NCBI RefSeq assembly: GCF_030445035.2
Contig: NC_080696.1
Coordinates: 27,541,661-27,605,660, forward strand
Source: Dasypus novemcinctus
Taxonomy: Eukaryota; Chordata; Mammalia; Cingulata; Dasypodidae
DNA: 64,000 nt
Direction: 5' to 3'
Every line of letters begins with the position of its first letter. Positions within the stretch are counted from its first letter, which is position 1. Shown here piece after piece: positions 11,885-22,689 of the stretch. The notes below the pieces were generated by a model, which was not told the origin of the DNA, searched no databases, and was given only the letters and a program-made list of their open reading frames with translations. The translations under genes were made by a program, and so were the position numbers.

Positions 11885-12240
11885 AGGGCTTCTTTTTTTT
11901 TTTCAAACAATAAATTTTATTTTAAAAGAAATTGTAGATTACAGAAAAGTTACATAGAAAGTATAGGGGATTCCCTTCAACCAATCCACTCCACTACTCA
12001 CATTTTTCCCTATAATAACTTCTTACATTAGTGTGGTGCATTTGTTAAAATTGATGAACAAACATTTAATGATTGCCACTATCCAAGGCCTAAAGTTTAC
12101 ATTATGGTTTATCCTTTGCACAGTACAATTTTATAGTTTTGACAAGATGTATAATGGTCTATAACTGTCATTGCAATAGCATGCAAAACAATTCCACTGT
12201 CCTTAAAAAGCCCTAGTCCCACCTATTCTTCCCTCCTCCC
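11885..12240 (-). mobile_element. L1-like 3' end fragment of another subfamily
   Basis: Starts with a poly(T) run (antisense poly(A)) at about 11889. It continues with 'gtagattacagaaaagttacatagaaagtataggggattccc' and 'tttacattatggtttatcc'. The same signature lies inside the 3' UTR of the full-length L1 after its internal poly(T) (30336 onward) and at 47440-47720. This suggests the fragment is the genuine 3' end of an older L1 subfamily. Confidence 0.6.
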
Positions 12241-12249
12241 CTCAGAACT

Positions 12250-12510
12250 TCTGGTGTATTAATCAGCCAAAGGCATTCTGGGAGCTGACTTCCCAGGGCT
12301 CCAGCTAAGTCTTTAGCATCAAACTCCAACACCAGAAACCCTCAAATCTCTTCTTTGCCATGCCTTTTATCTGTGAGTCCCCACCCACCAAGGGGTGGGG
12401 ATGAAATGCCCTAATCATAACTCAATCATGCCCAGGTACAGATCAGATTACAAACATAATCCAAAATCTATTTTTGGAATTCATAACCATATCAAGTTCT
12501 TCATCTGTTA
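12250..12510 (+). repeat. Unclassified interspersed repeat, copy 1 (3' half)
   Basis: Matches the reverse complement of 45610-46139 and also 60636-61200. Shared pieces: 'tgtgagtccccacccaccaaggg', 'ccctaatcataactcaatcatgccc', 'cagattacaaacataatcca' and 'ctatttttggaattcata'. The full copy begins with TGTATTAGTCAGCCAAAGG and is about 530 bp. It may be an LTR or a non-autonomous DNA transposon. I cannot assign the family. Confidence 0.65.
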
Positions 12511-12534
12511 ACCACTATCTTTATCTTTATCACT

Positions 12535-13467
12535 TGCGGTCACCCCTCGGGCTGAAGTATGGTTTGCTGGCCTGGCGGAGGAGCAGCCGCAGCAGGCCAA
12601 GCCGCTGCCCCCATAATAGGGTGGCTGGTCGGACTCACCGCCACCCCTGAAGGGAGCTCGGCATGGGCGCAGAGTGCCCTCGGGTCTCCCCTTCTTGGCA
12701 GCCATGCTTCCGCAGCTGCCCCTCCTCCCGGATGGCGCCACACCATGTCTGTGGGGCGGCACCCTTCTTCTTCTTTCTCCCTGCGCAGGTGCAGGGCAGA
12801 AAATTCCAGTCTGCCCTTTTCCCCTCCCCCGACAGCAGCAACAGCCAGGCGTGGGCGGAAAAATCCATTCTGCTCTTTTCCCTCCCCCCGACAGCAGCAA
12901 CAGCCAGGCGTGAGCAGGAAACTCAAGTCTGCCCTCCACCCCAGCAACAGCAGCCACCAATCCCTAAACCCTGCCCCTTCCCCCAGCAACAGCGACAGCC
13001 AATCCCTAACCACCACCCCTCCCCCATCCAGTACCGCCCACTGACCTTTCTCTGGCAACCAATCAGAACAGGGCATGGCTTCGACCAATCAGCCTTCCCC
13101 AGCCCCTATAAAACTGTTGCCTCTCCCTCAATAAAGTGAACTTGCGTGTTTACTTTGTCTCTGCGGTAGTTCTTCTGCCGTGCGCCCTCCAGTCCTGAGA
13201 GCCCCCGACAAGGGCCTGGCCTCCCTTGTCCCCAGTTCATCGCCTGCTTCTCTGGGTGACCCCTTCGTTGCCAGCTTCGCCAGGCGACCCCGTCAGCCGA
13301 ACCGCGCAACCCCTGTGAGACCGATCCCTTGTCTGCTGCCAGACCGACCCCTTGTCCCAAGTGGGACCGACCCCTTGTCCCAAGCGGGACCGACCCCTCG
13401 TCCAAAGCTGGACCAACCCCTCGTCCGCAGCCAGACCCCACCTCTACCGACCGAGCAAGCCGTCACA
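12535..13467 (+). repeat. 5' LTR of the ERVK-class element
   Basis: 933 bp, TG...CA. TATAAAA at 13107-13113 and the polyadenylation signal AATAAA at 13130-13135 define the U3-R boundary region. U3 has two near-identical 'gacagcagcaacagccaggcgtg' modules at about 12830-12910 and three CCAAT-like boxes (12956-12962 'accaatc', 13058-13063 and 13085-13090). U5 carries a short tandem repeat (see 13316-13435). Confidence 0.9.
13316..13435 (+). repeat. Tandem 24-bp units in U5
   Basis: Four to five imperfect head-to-tail units of the form 'gggaccgaccccttgtcccaag'. A matching array lies in the 3' LTR at about 15795-15910. It is rich in CpG. Confidence 0.75.
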
Positions 13468-13469
13468 GT

Positions 13470-13487
13470 TGGCGCCCAACGTGGGGC
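13470..13487 (+). other. Primer binding site, lysine tRNA
   Basis: TGGCGCCCAACGTGGGGC, two bases after the 5' LTR. It is the 18-nt complement of the 3' end of lysine tRNA (the Lys1,2 type used by HERV-K-like viruses). Confidence 0.9.
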
Positions 13488-13572
13488 AAGGCAACTCCAC
13501 CACAGCCTCACTCCACTCCATAACCTGGCGAACCCCCCCCCTCTTCTCACCTTGGGACTTCTCTCGTGCAAC

Positions 13573-13910
13573 ATTGCTGCTACCTGAGCCTTGGATACCT
13601 CATACGATCCACGGCGGTCTGGGAGAATCGCTGGATGGCTTTCTCCTTCCATGTTGGGGGCTTATACCGACCCGCTATGATTAAGAGGAGCCTTGGATTT
13701 CTCGGGAGCGTGCGCTTGCACGTCTGAAGTAACCCTCCAACAGCCCTACGCCCTCCTCTCTTCTCACCCCTATCTTTTCGCTCTGCATTGCTGCTCCTGA
13801 ACCTTGGTGACCTCATATGATCCACGGCGGTCTGGGAGAATCACTGGATGGCTTTCTCCTTCCATGTCGGGGGCTTATACCGACCCGCTATGATTAAGAG
13901 GCGCCAATAA
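13573..13910 (+). repeat. Direct repeat in the ERV leader
   Basis: Two copies of about 120 bp, offset 213, at 13573-13695 and 13787-13908. Both contain 'gatccacggcggtctggg', 'ggatggctttctccttcc' and 'cttataccgacccgctatg', and end near 'gattaagaggmgcc'. They lie between the primer binding site and the gag-like start, where packaging signals are usually found. Confidence 0.85.
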
Positions 13911-14166
13911 AACTCTCAGGAGCGCGTGCCTGAGCACTTCCACCCCTGCCTTCACCTCTGCCTCCTCCCCTCCATGCTTGCTACCCTTTGCCTTGCTCCA
14001 CTGCTCGTCGTTCCGCCCTCCCCTCATCGGGGCCTTCTCTTGGCCCACGACCACCGTCGGAGCCCCACTGGCTCCGACCCCTCATCTCACCGCGCACCTT
14101 GGCTCCCATCGCCGCACTCTCAAGGTAAGGGCCCCTTTTCTTATCAGCTCCAAAAGGCCATTAGCA

Positions 14167-14370
14167 ATGGGTAACATCCTATCTGCTAAGCAAGCCCCAC
14201 AAGTTCGGGCCCTTGCCGGTCTTCTAGACACTCACCGGTGTAAGATCTCTCTGAAACAGCCCCAAGTCTTCTGTAACCGGGGCCCCCCATGCCGCCATCA
14301 CTCTCAAGCAGCTCCAGCCCCGCGAAATGGCCCGCAACCCGCTTTCCCCGGCCCGTGGCCTGCTTTCTAG
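14167..14370 (+). pseudogene. gag-like start remnant
   Basis: The ATG at 14167 opens MGNILSAKQA, a glycine-2 myristoylation-type start as in retroviral matrix proteins, about 700 bp after the primer binding site, which is the expected place for gag. The frame stops at 14371 after 67 codons and no matrix, capsid or nucleocapsid domain can be recognised beyond it. This may be a remnant kept as part of a packaging region. The assignment rests on position and N-terminus only. Confidence 0.5.
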
Positions 14371-14575
14371 CATCTAATAACGTTTCTGCTTTTGCCTCCC
14401 CATACTTCTGCGGAGCTTCCTCCTGTCTCGACCTCACTCCTCTTCTCAGCCATCCAAAGCGTCCTTTCTCGTCCCCCACCCCCCTCCTTTTTTGTTTGAA
14501 CCCCCATTACGTTGCAGATTGGGCCGCCCCATGTCGGCCCGCCCCGTTAACATCAGCCTCTCTCGGCCCGTGGAG

Positions 14576-14964
14576 ACCTTGGCCTTCTTGTCCTCGCCTA
14601 CGTCTCCACCACTCCCGACGCTGCCGCCACCACCACTGCTGGTGCCCTGACACGACTTGTCCTCACAGCTGCGATCCTCCAGACCATCACACAGTCTGCC
14701 TCTGCTGCTCTTCGCCGCCAAGAAGAGATCAACTACCTATAACGCACTGTCAGTCTGGACTTTTAACAGCAGATGGACCTTATAGCCACCGAGATCAATG
14801 AGAATTGGACATTGGCCACCTTTGCTTGCAACGGCAAGATACCGCCCCCTAAATTGTACATTTATATCCCTGTCATACTCACCTTCCTCTTCAGCCCCGC
14901 TTCCCTCATTGCTTACTGCCTCTTGGGCCTTGGCTACTTGTTGCTGCTGCCATCCTGGCCCTTA
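14576..14964 (+). pseudogene. env-end-like remnant next to the 3' LTR
   Basis: In one frame an alanine/threonine-rich segment (14576-14740, ending RRQEEINYL and a stop) is followed, after two stops, by DLIATEINENW and a hydrophobic span (LYIYIPVILTFLF...LLGLGYLLLL), ending near the polypurine tract. An Ala-rich stretch, a polar helix and a membrane span directly before the 3' LTR is the arrangement of a retroviral transmembrane Env subunit. The segment is too short and broken for any function. Family assignment is inference. Confidence 0.4.
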
Positions 14965-14968
14965 TTTG

Positions 14969-14983
14969 AAAAGAAGGGGGAAA
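14969..14983 (+). other. Polypurine tract
   Basis: AAAAGAAGGGGGAAA immediately before the 3' LTR start TGCGG; the site of plus-strand priming in retroviruses. Confidence 0.85.
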
Positions 14984-15943
14984 TGCGGTCACCCCTTGGG
15001 CTGAACTGTGGTTTGCTGGCCTGGTGGGGGAGCAGCCGCAGCAGGCCAAGCCACTGCCCCCATAATAGGGTGGCTGGTTGGACTCACCGCCACCCCTGAA
15101 GGGAGCTCGGCATGGGCGCAGAGTGCCCTCGGGTCTCCCCTTCTCGGCAGCCATGCTTCCACGGCTGCCCCTCCTCCCAGATGGCACCACACGATGCCTG
15201 TGGGGCGGCACCCTTCTTCTTCTTTCTCCCTGCGCAGGCGCAGGGCGGAAAATTCCAGTCTGCCCTTTTCCCCTCCCCCGACAGCAGCAACAGCCAGGCG
15301 TGGGCGGAAAAATCCAGTCTGCCCTTTTCCCTCCCCCCGACAGCAGCAACAGCCAGGCGTGGGCGGGAAACTCAAGTCTGCCCTCCACCCCAGCAACAGC
15401 AGCCACCAATCCCTAAACCCTGCCCCTTCCCCCAGCAACAGCGACAGCCAATCCCTAACCACCACCCCTCCCCCATCCAGTACCGCCCACTGACCTTTCT
15501 CCGGCAACCAATCAGAACAGGGCATGGCTTCGACCAATCAGCCTTCCCAGCCCCTATAAAACTGTTGCCTCTCCCTCAATAAAGTGGACTTGCGTGTTTA
15601 CCTTGTCTCCGCGGTAGTTCTTCTGCCGTGCGCCCTCCAGTCCTGAGAGCCCCCGACAAGGGCCTGGTCTCCCTTGTCCCCAGTTTGTCGCCTGCTTCTC
15701 CGGGCAACCCCTTCATCGCCTGCTTCTCTGGGCGACCCCTTCGTCGCCGGCTTCGCCGGGCGACCCCCTCAGCCAAACCACGCAACCCCTGTGAGACCGA
15801 TCCCTCGTCTGCTGCCTGACCGACCCCTCATCCCAAGTGGGACTGTCCCCTCGTCCCAAGCGGGACCGACCCCTCATCCAAAGCTGGACCGACCCCTCGT
15901 CCGCAGCCAGACCCCACCTCTACCAACCGAGCAAGCCGTCGCA
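14984..15943 (+). repeat. 3' LTR of the ERVK-class element
   Basis: 960 bp. TATAAAA at 15555-15561 and AATAAA at 15578-15583. It differs from the 5' LTR by scattered substitutions, mostly at CpG sites, and by one extra unit of about 27 bp at 15688-15745 ('tcgcctgcttctccgggcaacccct' next to its near-copy). Confidence 0.9.
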
Positions 15944-16141
15944 ATCACTATCTTTTATTGATTCTTTATTATGACTCAGTTACTCTACTTGGTGCTAGGG
16001 GTACAGCAATGAAAAAATACATGCAATCTCCACTAACACATTGAGTATAGTTCATTAAAGTGAATATATAAAAACAGTAATAATGTAAATAATTAATTGC
16101 AATTGTAAAAATGCCAAATTTTACCCTAACCATGAAAAACA

Positions 16142-16470
16142 GGTGGGGAACAGATGTGGCTCAAGCAGTTGGGCACCCACCTCCTACATGGGAGTTTCCA
16201 GGTTCAGTTCCTGATGCCTCCTAAAGAATACAAACTGACACAATGTGCTCATGCAACAAACTGCCATAGCAAGCCGACACAAGGTGCAGGGAGGGAATGT
16301 GGTTCAAGCAATTGGGCACCTCCCCCCCACATGGGAGGTCCCGTGTTCAGTTTATGGTACCTCGTAAAGAAGATAAGCAGACAAAATGACCAGGGACAAT
16401 GAGCAAACAGTGAGCTGATAACCAGCAGACAGACAAATTAGCCATCTCAGTTGGATGGGGAATAAAGTTC
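16142..16470 (+). mobile_element. tRNA-derived SINE, dimeric
   Basis: Two related heads in tandem: 'ggggaacagatgtggctcaagcagttgggcacc' (16145) and 'gggaatgtggttcaagcaattgggcacc' (16293). Each is followed by 'tacatgggag' or 'cacatgggag' and a B-box-like 'ggttcagttcc' or 'tgttcagttta'. An A-rich tail ends near 16480. It resembles the xenarthran DAS SINE group. Confidence 0.75.
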
Positions 16471-16489
16471 TTTAAAAATAAAGGAAAAT

Positions 16490-17040
16490 CAAAGTGAACA
16501 CTTAGATGAAATATTCTTTTTGAGGTCAATTTTGAGAGTTAAAGTTAGTAATTTAACTTAAGAGAGTTTTTATATTTCTGGCATGTATTTAAAAAAATGA
16601 TTATTCTTCAAGGGAAGAATGGCTATATTCACAGCACTTTCCAGTGAGTATCACTGTTCTAAATCTTGAAAATTCAGTAATGTCATTAGACTTCAAGAGG
16701 ATCATTATTTTAAATATTTGGCCCCTCCATGAAAATCTCAGAAAGAATCTTCAGAATGTTTTCAGAACTTTAAAAATAATTTAGGAAAAAGAGCAAAAAG
16801 CAGATCTTTGGGGAAAAGGTTTGCTCCATTGTGTGTACTTCAAATATTGTTATGCCTTCCTGGAATTTACCTTATGTCCCAGTTCAGTTTCCAGTCTAAG
16901 ACAGGAGTTCTCATCATTTTCATCCTATGCTCCACTTTCTAGGACTTCTTTTCAGGGCAGCACTGTTGGAGGGACAAATTGCAACTAGAGATACTTCTTC
17001 ACTTCTCTGTTTTACCACCATTTATCTCTTTTGTTGTTGT
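16490..17040. other. No gene seen
   Basis: AT-rich sequence without a recognisable element or open frame. It ends at a (GTT)n-like and poly(T) stretch that begins the next L1 3' end. Confidence 0.5.
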
Positions 17041-17044
17041 TGTT

Positions 17045-18375
17045 TTAAATTTTATTTTTAATTATCTTTTTAAATATTTTTCTCCTTTATTTTCTTTTAA
17101 ATGTTACATTAAAAAATATATATGAGGTCCCCATATCCCCCCCACCCCCCCACCCCACCCTCCCACATCAACAATCTCTTCCATCATTATGGCATATTCA
17201 CTGTACCTGGTGAATACATTCTGGAGCACTGATGCACCACATGGACAGTGGTCCACATTGTAGTCCACACTCTCCCCAAGTACATCCAGTGGGCCACAGC
17301 AGGACACAGACTGTCCAGCATCCATCCTTGCAGCACCACCCAGGACAACTCCAAATCCTGAAAATGCCCCCACACCATATCTCTTCTTCTGTCTCCCTAC
17401 CATCAGCAGCCACCAGCCAGCGTGGCCACCCTCTCCACAACACTATTACAATTTCAACCCTTACTAATCACAATAGTTCCCCAGCAGAACACCAGTAAGC
17501 CACTCTAATCCATACTCTGTTCCTCCATCCTGTGGACCCTGGGATGGTTATGTCTAATCCCCCTCTACATCAAGAAGGAGCTTAGATTCCACATGGATGA
17601 TGGATGCAATTCTCCTGCTTGCAGCTGTAGGCACTCTTGGCTCCCTGGTTTGGTGGTTGGCCCTCTTCACCTCCCTGTCAGCTGGCCAGGGTAAGTCCAA
17701 GAAACCAAAGGGTAGGAACTACAAGTCTGCTGAGACCCAGGGCCTGGCTGTCACATGGACATTCCAGAGATTCAGGTCTCCTGAGTATACATCAACCCAA
17801 ATGCCAACCACAGGTCTAGTAAAAGTAACAGAAGAGGCATGTGTAGACAGGTCATATCTGAGTCCAACTCCATCACACTCAGGAACACAAACTCCATAGT
17901 AGGGCCAACTGACATGACACTGAACTCAAGAGTCATCTGCTATGACCATAGAGCCTGTGGGTCTCTTCAGCCCTCATGAGAACCAGCACCTGGGTTTCCA
18001 TCTACCTTGACTATCTCTGGTACTGTGCTGAAGCATGCATAAGCATCACCCCTCTGATGACCTCCCAACACTTTTTTGGAGACTCATAACCATATAAACT
18101 CACTTGTCCTTTCCATTTACCCCTTTTATCTAAAGTCAAAAAGCAGTTTTTAACACCTGATAGTACATGTAGGCTGAGATATTCTGCCTGTCTGAGTTGA
18201 CCCCTTTATTCATGGTCTTTTTCTAGTTACATCATCAGTTGGTGCTTGGTAGCAATCCCTCAGCACCAGGGAGGCTCATCCCTGGGAGTCATGTCCCACA
18301 CTGGGGGGAATAGAATCACTTTCTTTCCTTACCAGGCTCAATAAATCCTTGTGGGGCCAAGTCCTGGAATGTTCT
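17045..18375 (-). mobile_element. L1 3' UTR fragment, 5'-truncated
   Basis: The plus strand begins with T-rich sequence (antisense tail), then 'gaggtccccatatcccccccaccccccc', then the landmarks shared with the full-length L1 at 28612 onward: 'ccagtgggcc', 'cagcaccacccaggacaactcc', 'tccacatggatg', 'gggaggctcatccc' and 'tcatgtcccacrctgggggga'. About 1.3 kb of 3' UTR only. Confidence 0.85.
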
Positions 18376-18379
18376 TGTT

Positions 18380-19190
18380 AGGAAGTTTTTCTTTGGTGCA
18401 AATTATCATGCTACATCTCTTACTTCCTTTCTGCAATTAGTAGTTACCTGATCTAAAATATATGACAAAACTGCTAAATTCAGGCTCAGTTTTAGAAAAA
18501 TAAATAAATAACCTTACACACTGATTAAAATTAATCACATATTCCTGAAAATTTACAACAGCAATTGAACTATGCTCTTTTCTTTTCATGGGTTCCTATA
18601 AAGTTGTTTTAGAAAAAAGCACATTTGGTATAAATATAGACTATGAGCATGATTTTAGGGAGTTCATAGATTTGTTATTTTGATTTTATGCATGGATTCC
18701 AAATTAATATCCTGTAGTCTAATACCTTGCAAAATATCTGGAAGTTTTACTGCCACATATTCAAAAGTCCAATTGCAATGGTCCTGTAGATGGTGTAATT
18801 TTTAAAAAAGGAAAATGAAAAATTTTTCACTGTTAATCATCTTCCCTATGCTTGAAAATGGTAACCCCTCCTTGAATTTTACTAAAAGGTACAAAAGATT
18901 GAAGTAAGTAAATATATATAACATATGTTTAGGAATAAGCAATATAGTAAAGATACCTATTTACTCAAAATAATCCATATGTTGAATAATTTAAAATCAA
19001 ATATCTGACAAAATTCATGAAATTTTAAAAGTTGATTCCAAAATTCAGAAATAGTTAATATTCAAAAAAGATACATTAACTTTCTAAAAATAGTAAAGAA
19101 GTATACATACCCTTGAATATATTGAAGTATATTATAAAACCATGTCATTTAAAATTGTGTTGGAATAAGAAAATTGATAGACTTGAAGGC
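18380..19190. other. No gene seen
   Basis: AT-rich sequence. No open frame, SINE, LTR or L1 landmark recognised. Confidence 0.5.
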
Positions 19191-19203
19191 AGTGAGTAAA
19201 CAT

Positions 19204-19616
19204 TTTTTAAAAGATTTATTTATTTCTCTCCCCGTCCACTCCTACCCCAGTTATCTGTTCTCTGTGTCTATTTGCTGCATGTCCTTGTTTTTGTCTGCTT
19301 CTTTTGTTGTCAGTGGCATGGGAATCTGTGTTTCTTTTTGTTGCTTCATCTTGCTGTGTCAACTCTCAGTATGTGTGGTGCCATTCCTGGGCAGACTGCA
19401 CTTTCTTTTGTGCTGGGCGGTTCTCCTTACAGGGTGCACTCCTTGCGTGTGGGGCTCCTCTACATGGGGGGCACCCCTGTGTGGCACAGCACTCCTTGCA
19501 TGCATCAGCACTGCACATGGGCCAGCTCCACACAGGTCAAGGAGGCCCGGGGTTTGAACCATGGACCTCTCATGTGGTAGACAGCTGCCCTATCCACTGA
19601 GCCTAGTCCACTTGCC
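19204..19616 (-). mobile_element. tRNA-derived SINE with target duplication
   Basis: Reverse complement has a tRNA-like head ('tggactaggctcagtgg' A-box region, 'ggttcaaaccc' B box), then a conserved body, and ends in an A-rich tail. Flanking direct repeats AGTAAACAT are at 19195-19203 and 19617-19625. The same family as 48982-49356. Confidence 0.9.
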
Positions 19617-19639
19617 AGTAAACATATTTTTAAATGTAT

Positions 19640-20270
19640 TGGGATTTATTCTATTTAAGCTTGCATTTAGAATCATATGAAATAATAGATTTTTTGGATA
19701 TTAAGGCTTTCAATCTCTACCTGAGGAAGAAGGAAAATAGGAAATTCTGTCTCACCAGGCATAAAAAATATGTATTCCAGATGGTTGAAACATACAAATG
19801 TGTCAGACAAAAAAGGAAAACATATTGGAGGAGCAATTAACAGAACATGTTTATGGGTTAGGGTAGAGAAAAAAATTAAAAATACATAAAGCAAATTCAT
19901 AAAGAAAAATATAATACATTTTAAACTTATCTGTGACAAAATTCTATATGAACAGAAGTATTTAAAAAGCCACAAAATATTAGTAACTGTGTGTACTTAC
20001 TATACATCAATAATATAAATATAAGTAACTTCAATTTTTCAAAATTATAAAATATTGTAATATCTTATCATCCAAGCCATACTTAAGTACATGTCTTGCT
20101 TGAAGATGGAAAAGGCAGAAGCAGCAAGGGTCATTTAGAGAGGTAGTGGGTGGCCCTTATCATCCAAAATACATGGAAGTGCAGGCCTTGCTAGTTGCTC
20201 TTGGTTAGACTAACCAAGGCAAGGCTAACTGGACTGGTTACTTGAGGGGAATTTGTAGCTAAGAAAGATG
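19640..20270. other. No gene seen
   Basis: AT-rich to mixed sequence between a SINE and an ERVL remnant. The part from about 20090 may be a further, strongly diverged ERVL piece, but I could not align it. Confidence 0.4.
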
Positions 20271-20279
20271 ATGAGGCAA

Positions 20280-21850
20280 CAAATATAATTTATTTTATGC
20301 TATTACAAGGATATCTCAAAATTCTTTGTACCACTGAATACCTAGAAATTCACTTTGTTCATTGAAATTTTGTTGGTTTTATTTGCCATCCTTTAGTACA
20401 CAAATATCTTACTAGTAAGTGTATGGTAGTTCCTACATTTTTGCTTACTATGTACAATCAATATATTTCATCAGTGTAATGGACAAGTGTGGTATCTTGT
20501 GGAAGGGGAAGTTGGTCAAGTTCCCTGTGGAGCAGATTATGGCAGGGCCTGAGAGTTGGTAAATCCATGGGCTACAAGTGTGAAAGTAAATTTCTGGCCC
20601 TCCCAGTTGAAAGCTAACTGTTTCTGTTGATTTTACTAATAGATATTGAGAAAAAAGTATCAGTTCAATAGCTACATACTAGGTAACCTGATGATGTGTT
20701 AATTTACTCAAGTATTGATACCACATCTGGAACAGCAGCTGAAGTTGGGGTCACCCTCTGGTTAATTCAGTATCATCCTCCAAGATCTCTAACTTTTCTG
20801 CACAGACCAAAGAAGACAGTTGAATAAAGATGTTGCGGGAATCACTACCTCTGTATTTTGCACGTCCTTGATGGTGGCACTGATCATTGCATTTCCTCCA
20901 GGAATGTGTTAGTGTTTATGGTTTACTATTTTTTAAGGGAAGTTCTAGAGACTTCCATTTGGCCTTTTCTACCATCATAGTCTTCAATCTGCAGATGAGA
21001 GAACCAATGTGATGATTATTCCAGTTTCTGGAATCGGAATGCATTCCAATTATGCATTCTGAAATGGGGAAATAACCACAGAATGGATTTGGGGAGCCAC
21101 TGGGCCATCTGTGAGATGCACCTGAATTAAAACTCCATTGATCACTTGCTTCCATTAACACCTACTCTGGGTGGTGGGAAAACAGCAACATTTGGAGTCT
21201 ATTGAAATTAATGCCACTTCAGAGCCAGTATCCAGTAATTTCTGAAATGCCTGATCATTTCCTTTTCCTCAGTGCATAGTTACTCTGGAAACAGGCCATA
21301 GTCTCTTTGGGGAAGAATGGGAGGATGATTAAAAATAAACATTTTTGGCAAGAAGGATCTTTGCCCAAGAGAACTTTGGCTTCTCTTTATTATAGGGGTT
21401 CTGGGTCTATAAACTTTCTCAAATTTATTGGGTTTGACTGTGGTGTTCAACACTGGTATTGTGATTCAATTTAGACTTTTGTTCACTTTATTTACAACTT
21501 TTCTGTTTATACAGATCAAGAAAGATTTTAGTAGAATGCCCATCTATTTCACTTCTAGGTACCCCATCATCAAATAACCAAGGCTATACATCTCTGTGTG
21601 TAAGACTGTTCTGAGTATTGCTTTGACTCAACAGTCTATCATAGTCACCACTCCTATCTTGTTTTGGAATTAAGAGCCACCACTTGGCATCTACTAAGTC
21701 AGGAACAGATTAGCTTCATTGTATTTAGCATCAAAATCTGTGGCAGCAGTTCCCACCGTAATATCTGAACTACAGACTAAAAAGATCACAGAGCTCTCAG
21801 GCATGGTGGAAAAGCCACCACAAATTGATTACTTTATGGTTGTGAAAGGT
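20280..21850 (-). mobile_element. ERVL internal remnant (gag end, protease, RT part)
   Basis: Read on the minus strand, 21850 down to 20280 follows the order of ERVL (class III ERV): a gag-end region, a protease region with a degraded 'LLDTGSE'-type active site near 21230, and the first part of reverse transcriptase. All frames are broken by stops and indels. ERVL elements are old and shared by placental mammals. No LTR is seen at either side. The missing later half of pol occurs, in the other orientation, at 26625-28605. Confidence 0.7.
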
Positions 21851-22184
21851 GTGTACTCTGGGTGTTCCTGGTGTAGGTGAGCAAGTCTTAAAATTTTCAT
21901 GAATTTACCAATAAATAATTTAGTAAGTCATTTGATTTAAAAAATACATGTTTGCATCTGGAAGAATGCATGAACACAATTCCTCCTTTTATCCATAAGG
22001 AAATATATGTGTTTGAAGCAGTTTTCCTGAATCACATTAACAGGTAATGGCAGATCAAGAACAAGGACTCCATTTCCATTTTTACTGTGTCTTAAGTTCT
22101 TGCAATAATTCCTGACATTTGAATTGAATGTGACAGTATAGAAGGATATTTCAGTAGCCACAGATGGAGAAGTTGAAGTTATAT

Positions 22185-22564
22185 TGTTGCATCCAGCCGG
22201 AAGGGTATTGGGAATGAATAACAAGAGAAAAGGGATCAGTGGTTCTGCAAGTTAATGACCACAGACAAGTTTATTTCTATTTAACTACATATTTATAGAG
22301 AAAGCTTCCATTACAAAAGCCCATAAAAACAGAGACAGATTTATTGTTGTTATTTTATTGTTAGAAACAGGGACAGGCCATTTATATTTTAACTTTTTAA
22401 AAGCAACTTTGTTCTTTCTACTAATCTGGACTGTTGACCTTAAACAGAGACGTTCCTGCCCTGTTGACCAAGGGAGTCTCAACAAAGAACATTCTGCATT
22501 TGTTCTGTTTCCTAGGTTACACCTCATCTTATTTTCTTCAGCCAACAAGTCATTACTTCCTTCA
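22185..22564 (-). repeat. 3' LTR of the ERV at 22.2-24.1 kb
   Basis: 380 bp. It matches 23305-23640 plus 24053-24094 (the 5' LTR with its insertion removed): 'ccgggagggtattgggaatgaataacaagag', 'gacaggccatttatat' and 'gaccaagggagtctcaacaaagaacat' are shared in order. Confidence 0.85.
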
Positions 22565-22689
22565 TTTCCCCCCTTTATTTCAGTGCCAGGGTGACTGTGC
22601 CTATCCTAGGTTGCGCTTATCAAAAGGCAAGGATTTTACCCATCATTGACTACCAGCCAAGCTCTTCTGGCACAATATTTAGAAGGTTT

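Larger units (their letters stand above)
12535..15943 (+). mobile_element. ERVK/betaretrovirus-class endogenous retrovirus, internally deleted
   Basis: A complete LTR-interior-LTR insertion of 3.4 kb. The 6-bp target duplication ATCACT sits at 12529-12534 and 15944-15949. LTRs start TGCGGTCACC and end in CA. The primer binding site after the 5' LTR is complementary to lysine tRNA, and a polypurine tract precedes the 3' LTR. Lysine priming plus a 6-bp duplication point to ERV class II. The interior is only 1.5 kb and holds no pro, no reverse transcriptase and no integrase, so the copy was non-autonomous. It retains a short gag-like start and an env-end-like segment. The GC-rich composition contrasts with the AT-rich surroundings. 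LTR identity looks like roughly 95% by eye, apart from one 27-bp expansion. Confidence 0.9.

Noticed and set aside
12508-13652. Long overlapping open frames on both strands (up to 182 codons) in GC-rich DNA
   Set aside because: They lie in the 5' LTR, recur in the 3' LTR, and are Pro/Ser/Gly-rich in every frame. Low stop frequency in GC-rich sequence explains them.
14289-14801. 170-codon frame in the ERV interior
   Set aside because: Pro/Ser/His/Cys-rich composition with no retroviral motif. Its start overlaps the gag-like remnant in another phase. Chance frame.
19272-19600. Overlapping frames of about 100 codons, plus strand
   Set aside because: All lie in the antisense of a SINE. The same frames recur at 49037-49401 in another SINE copy.
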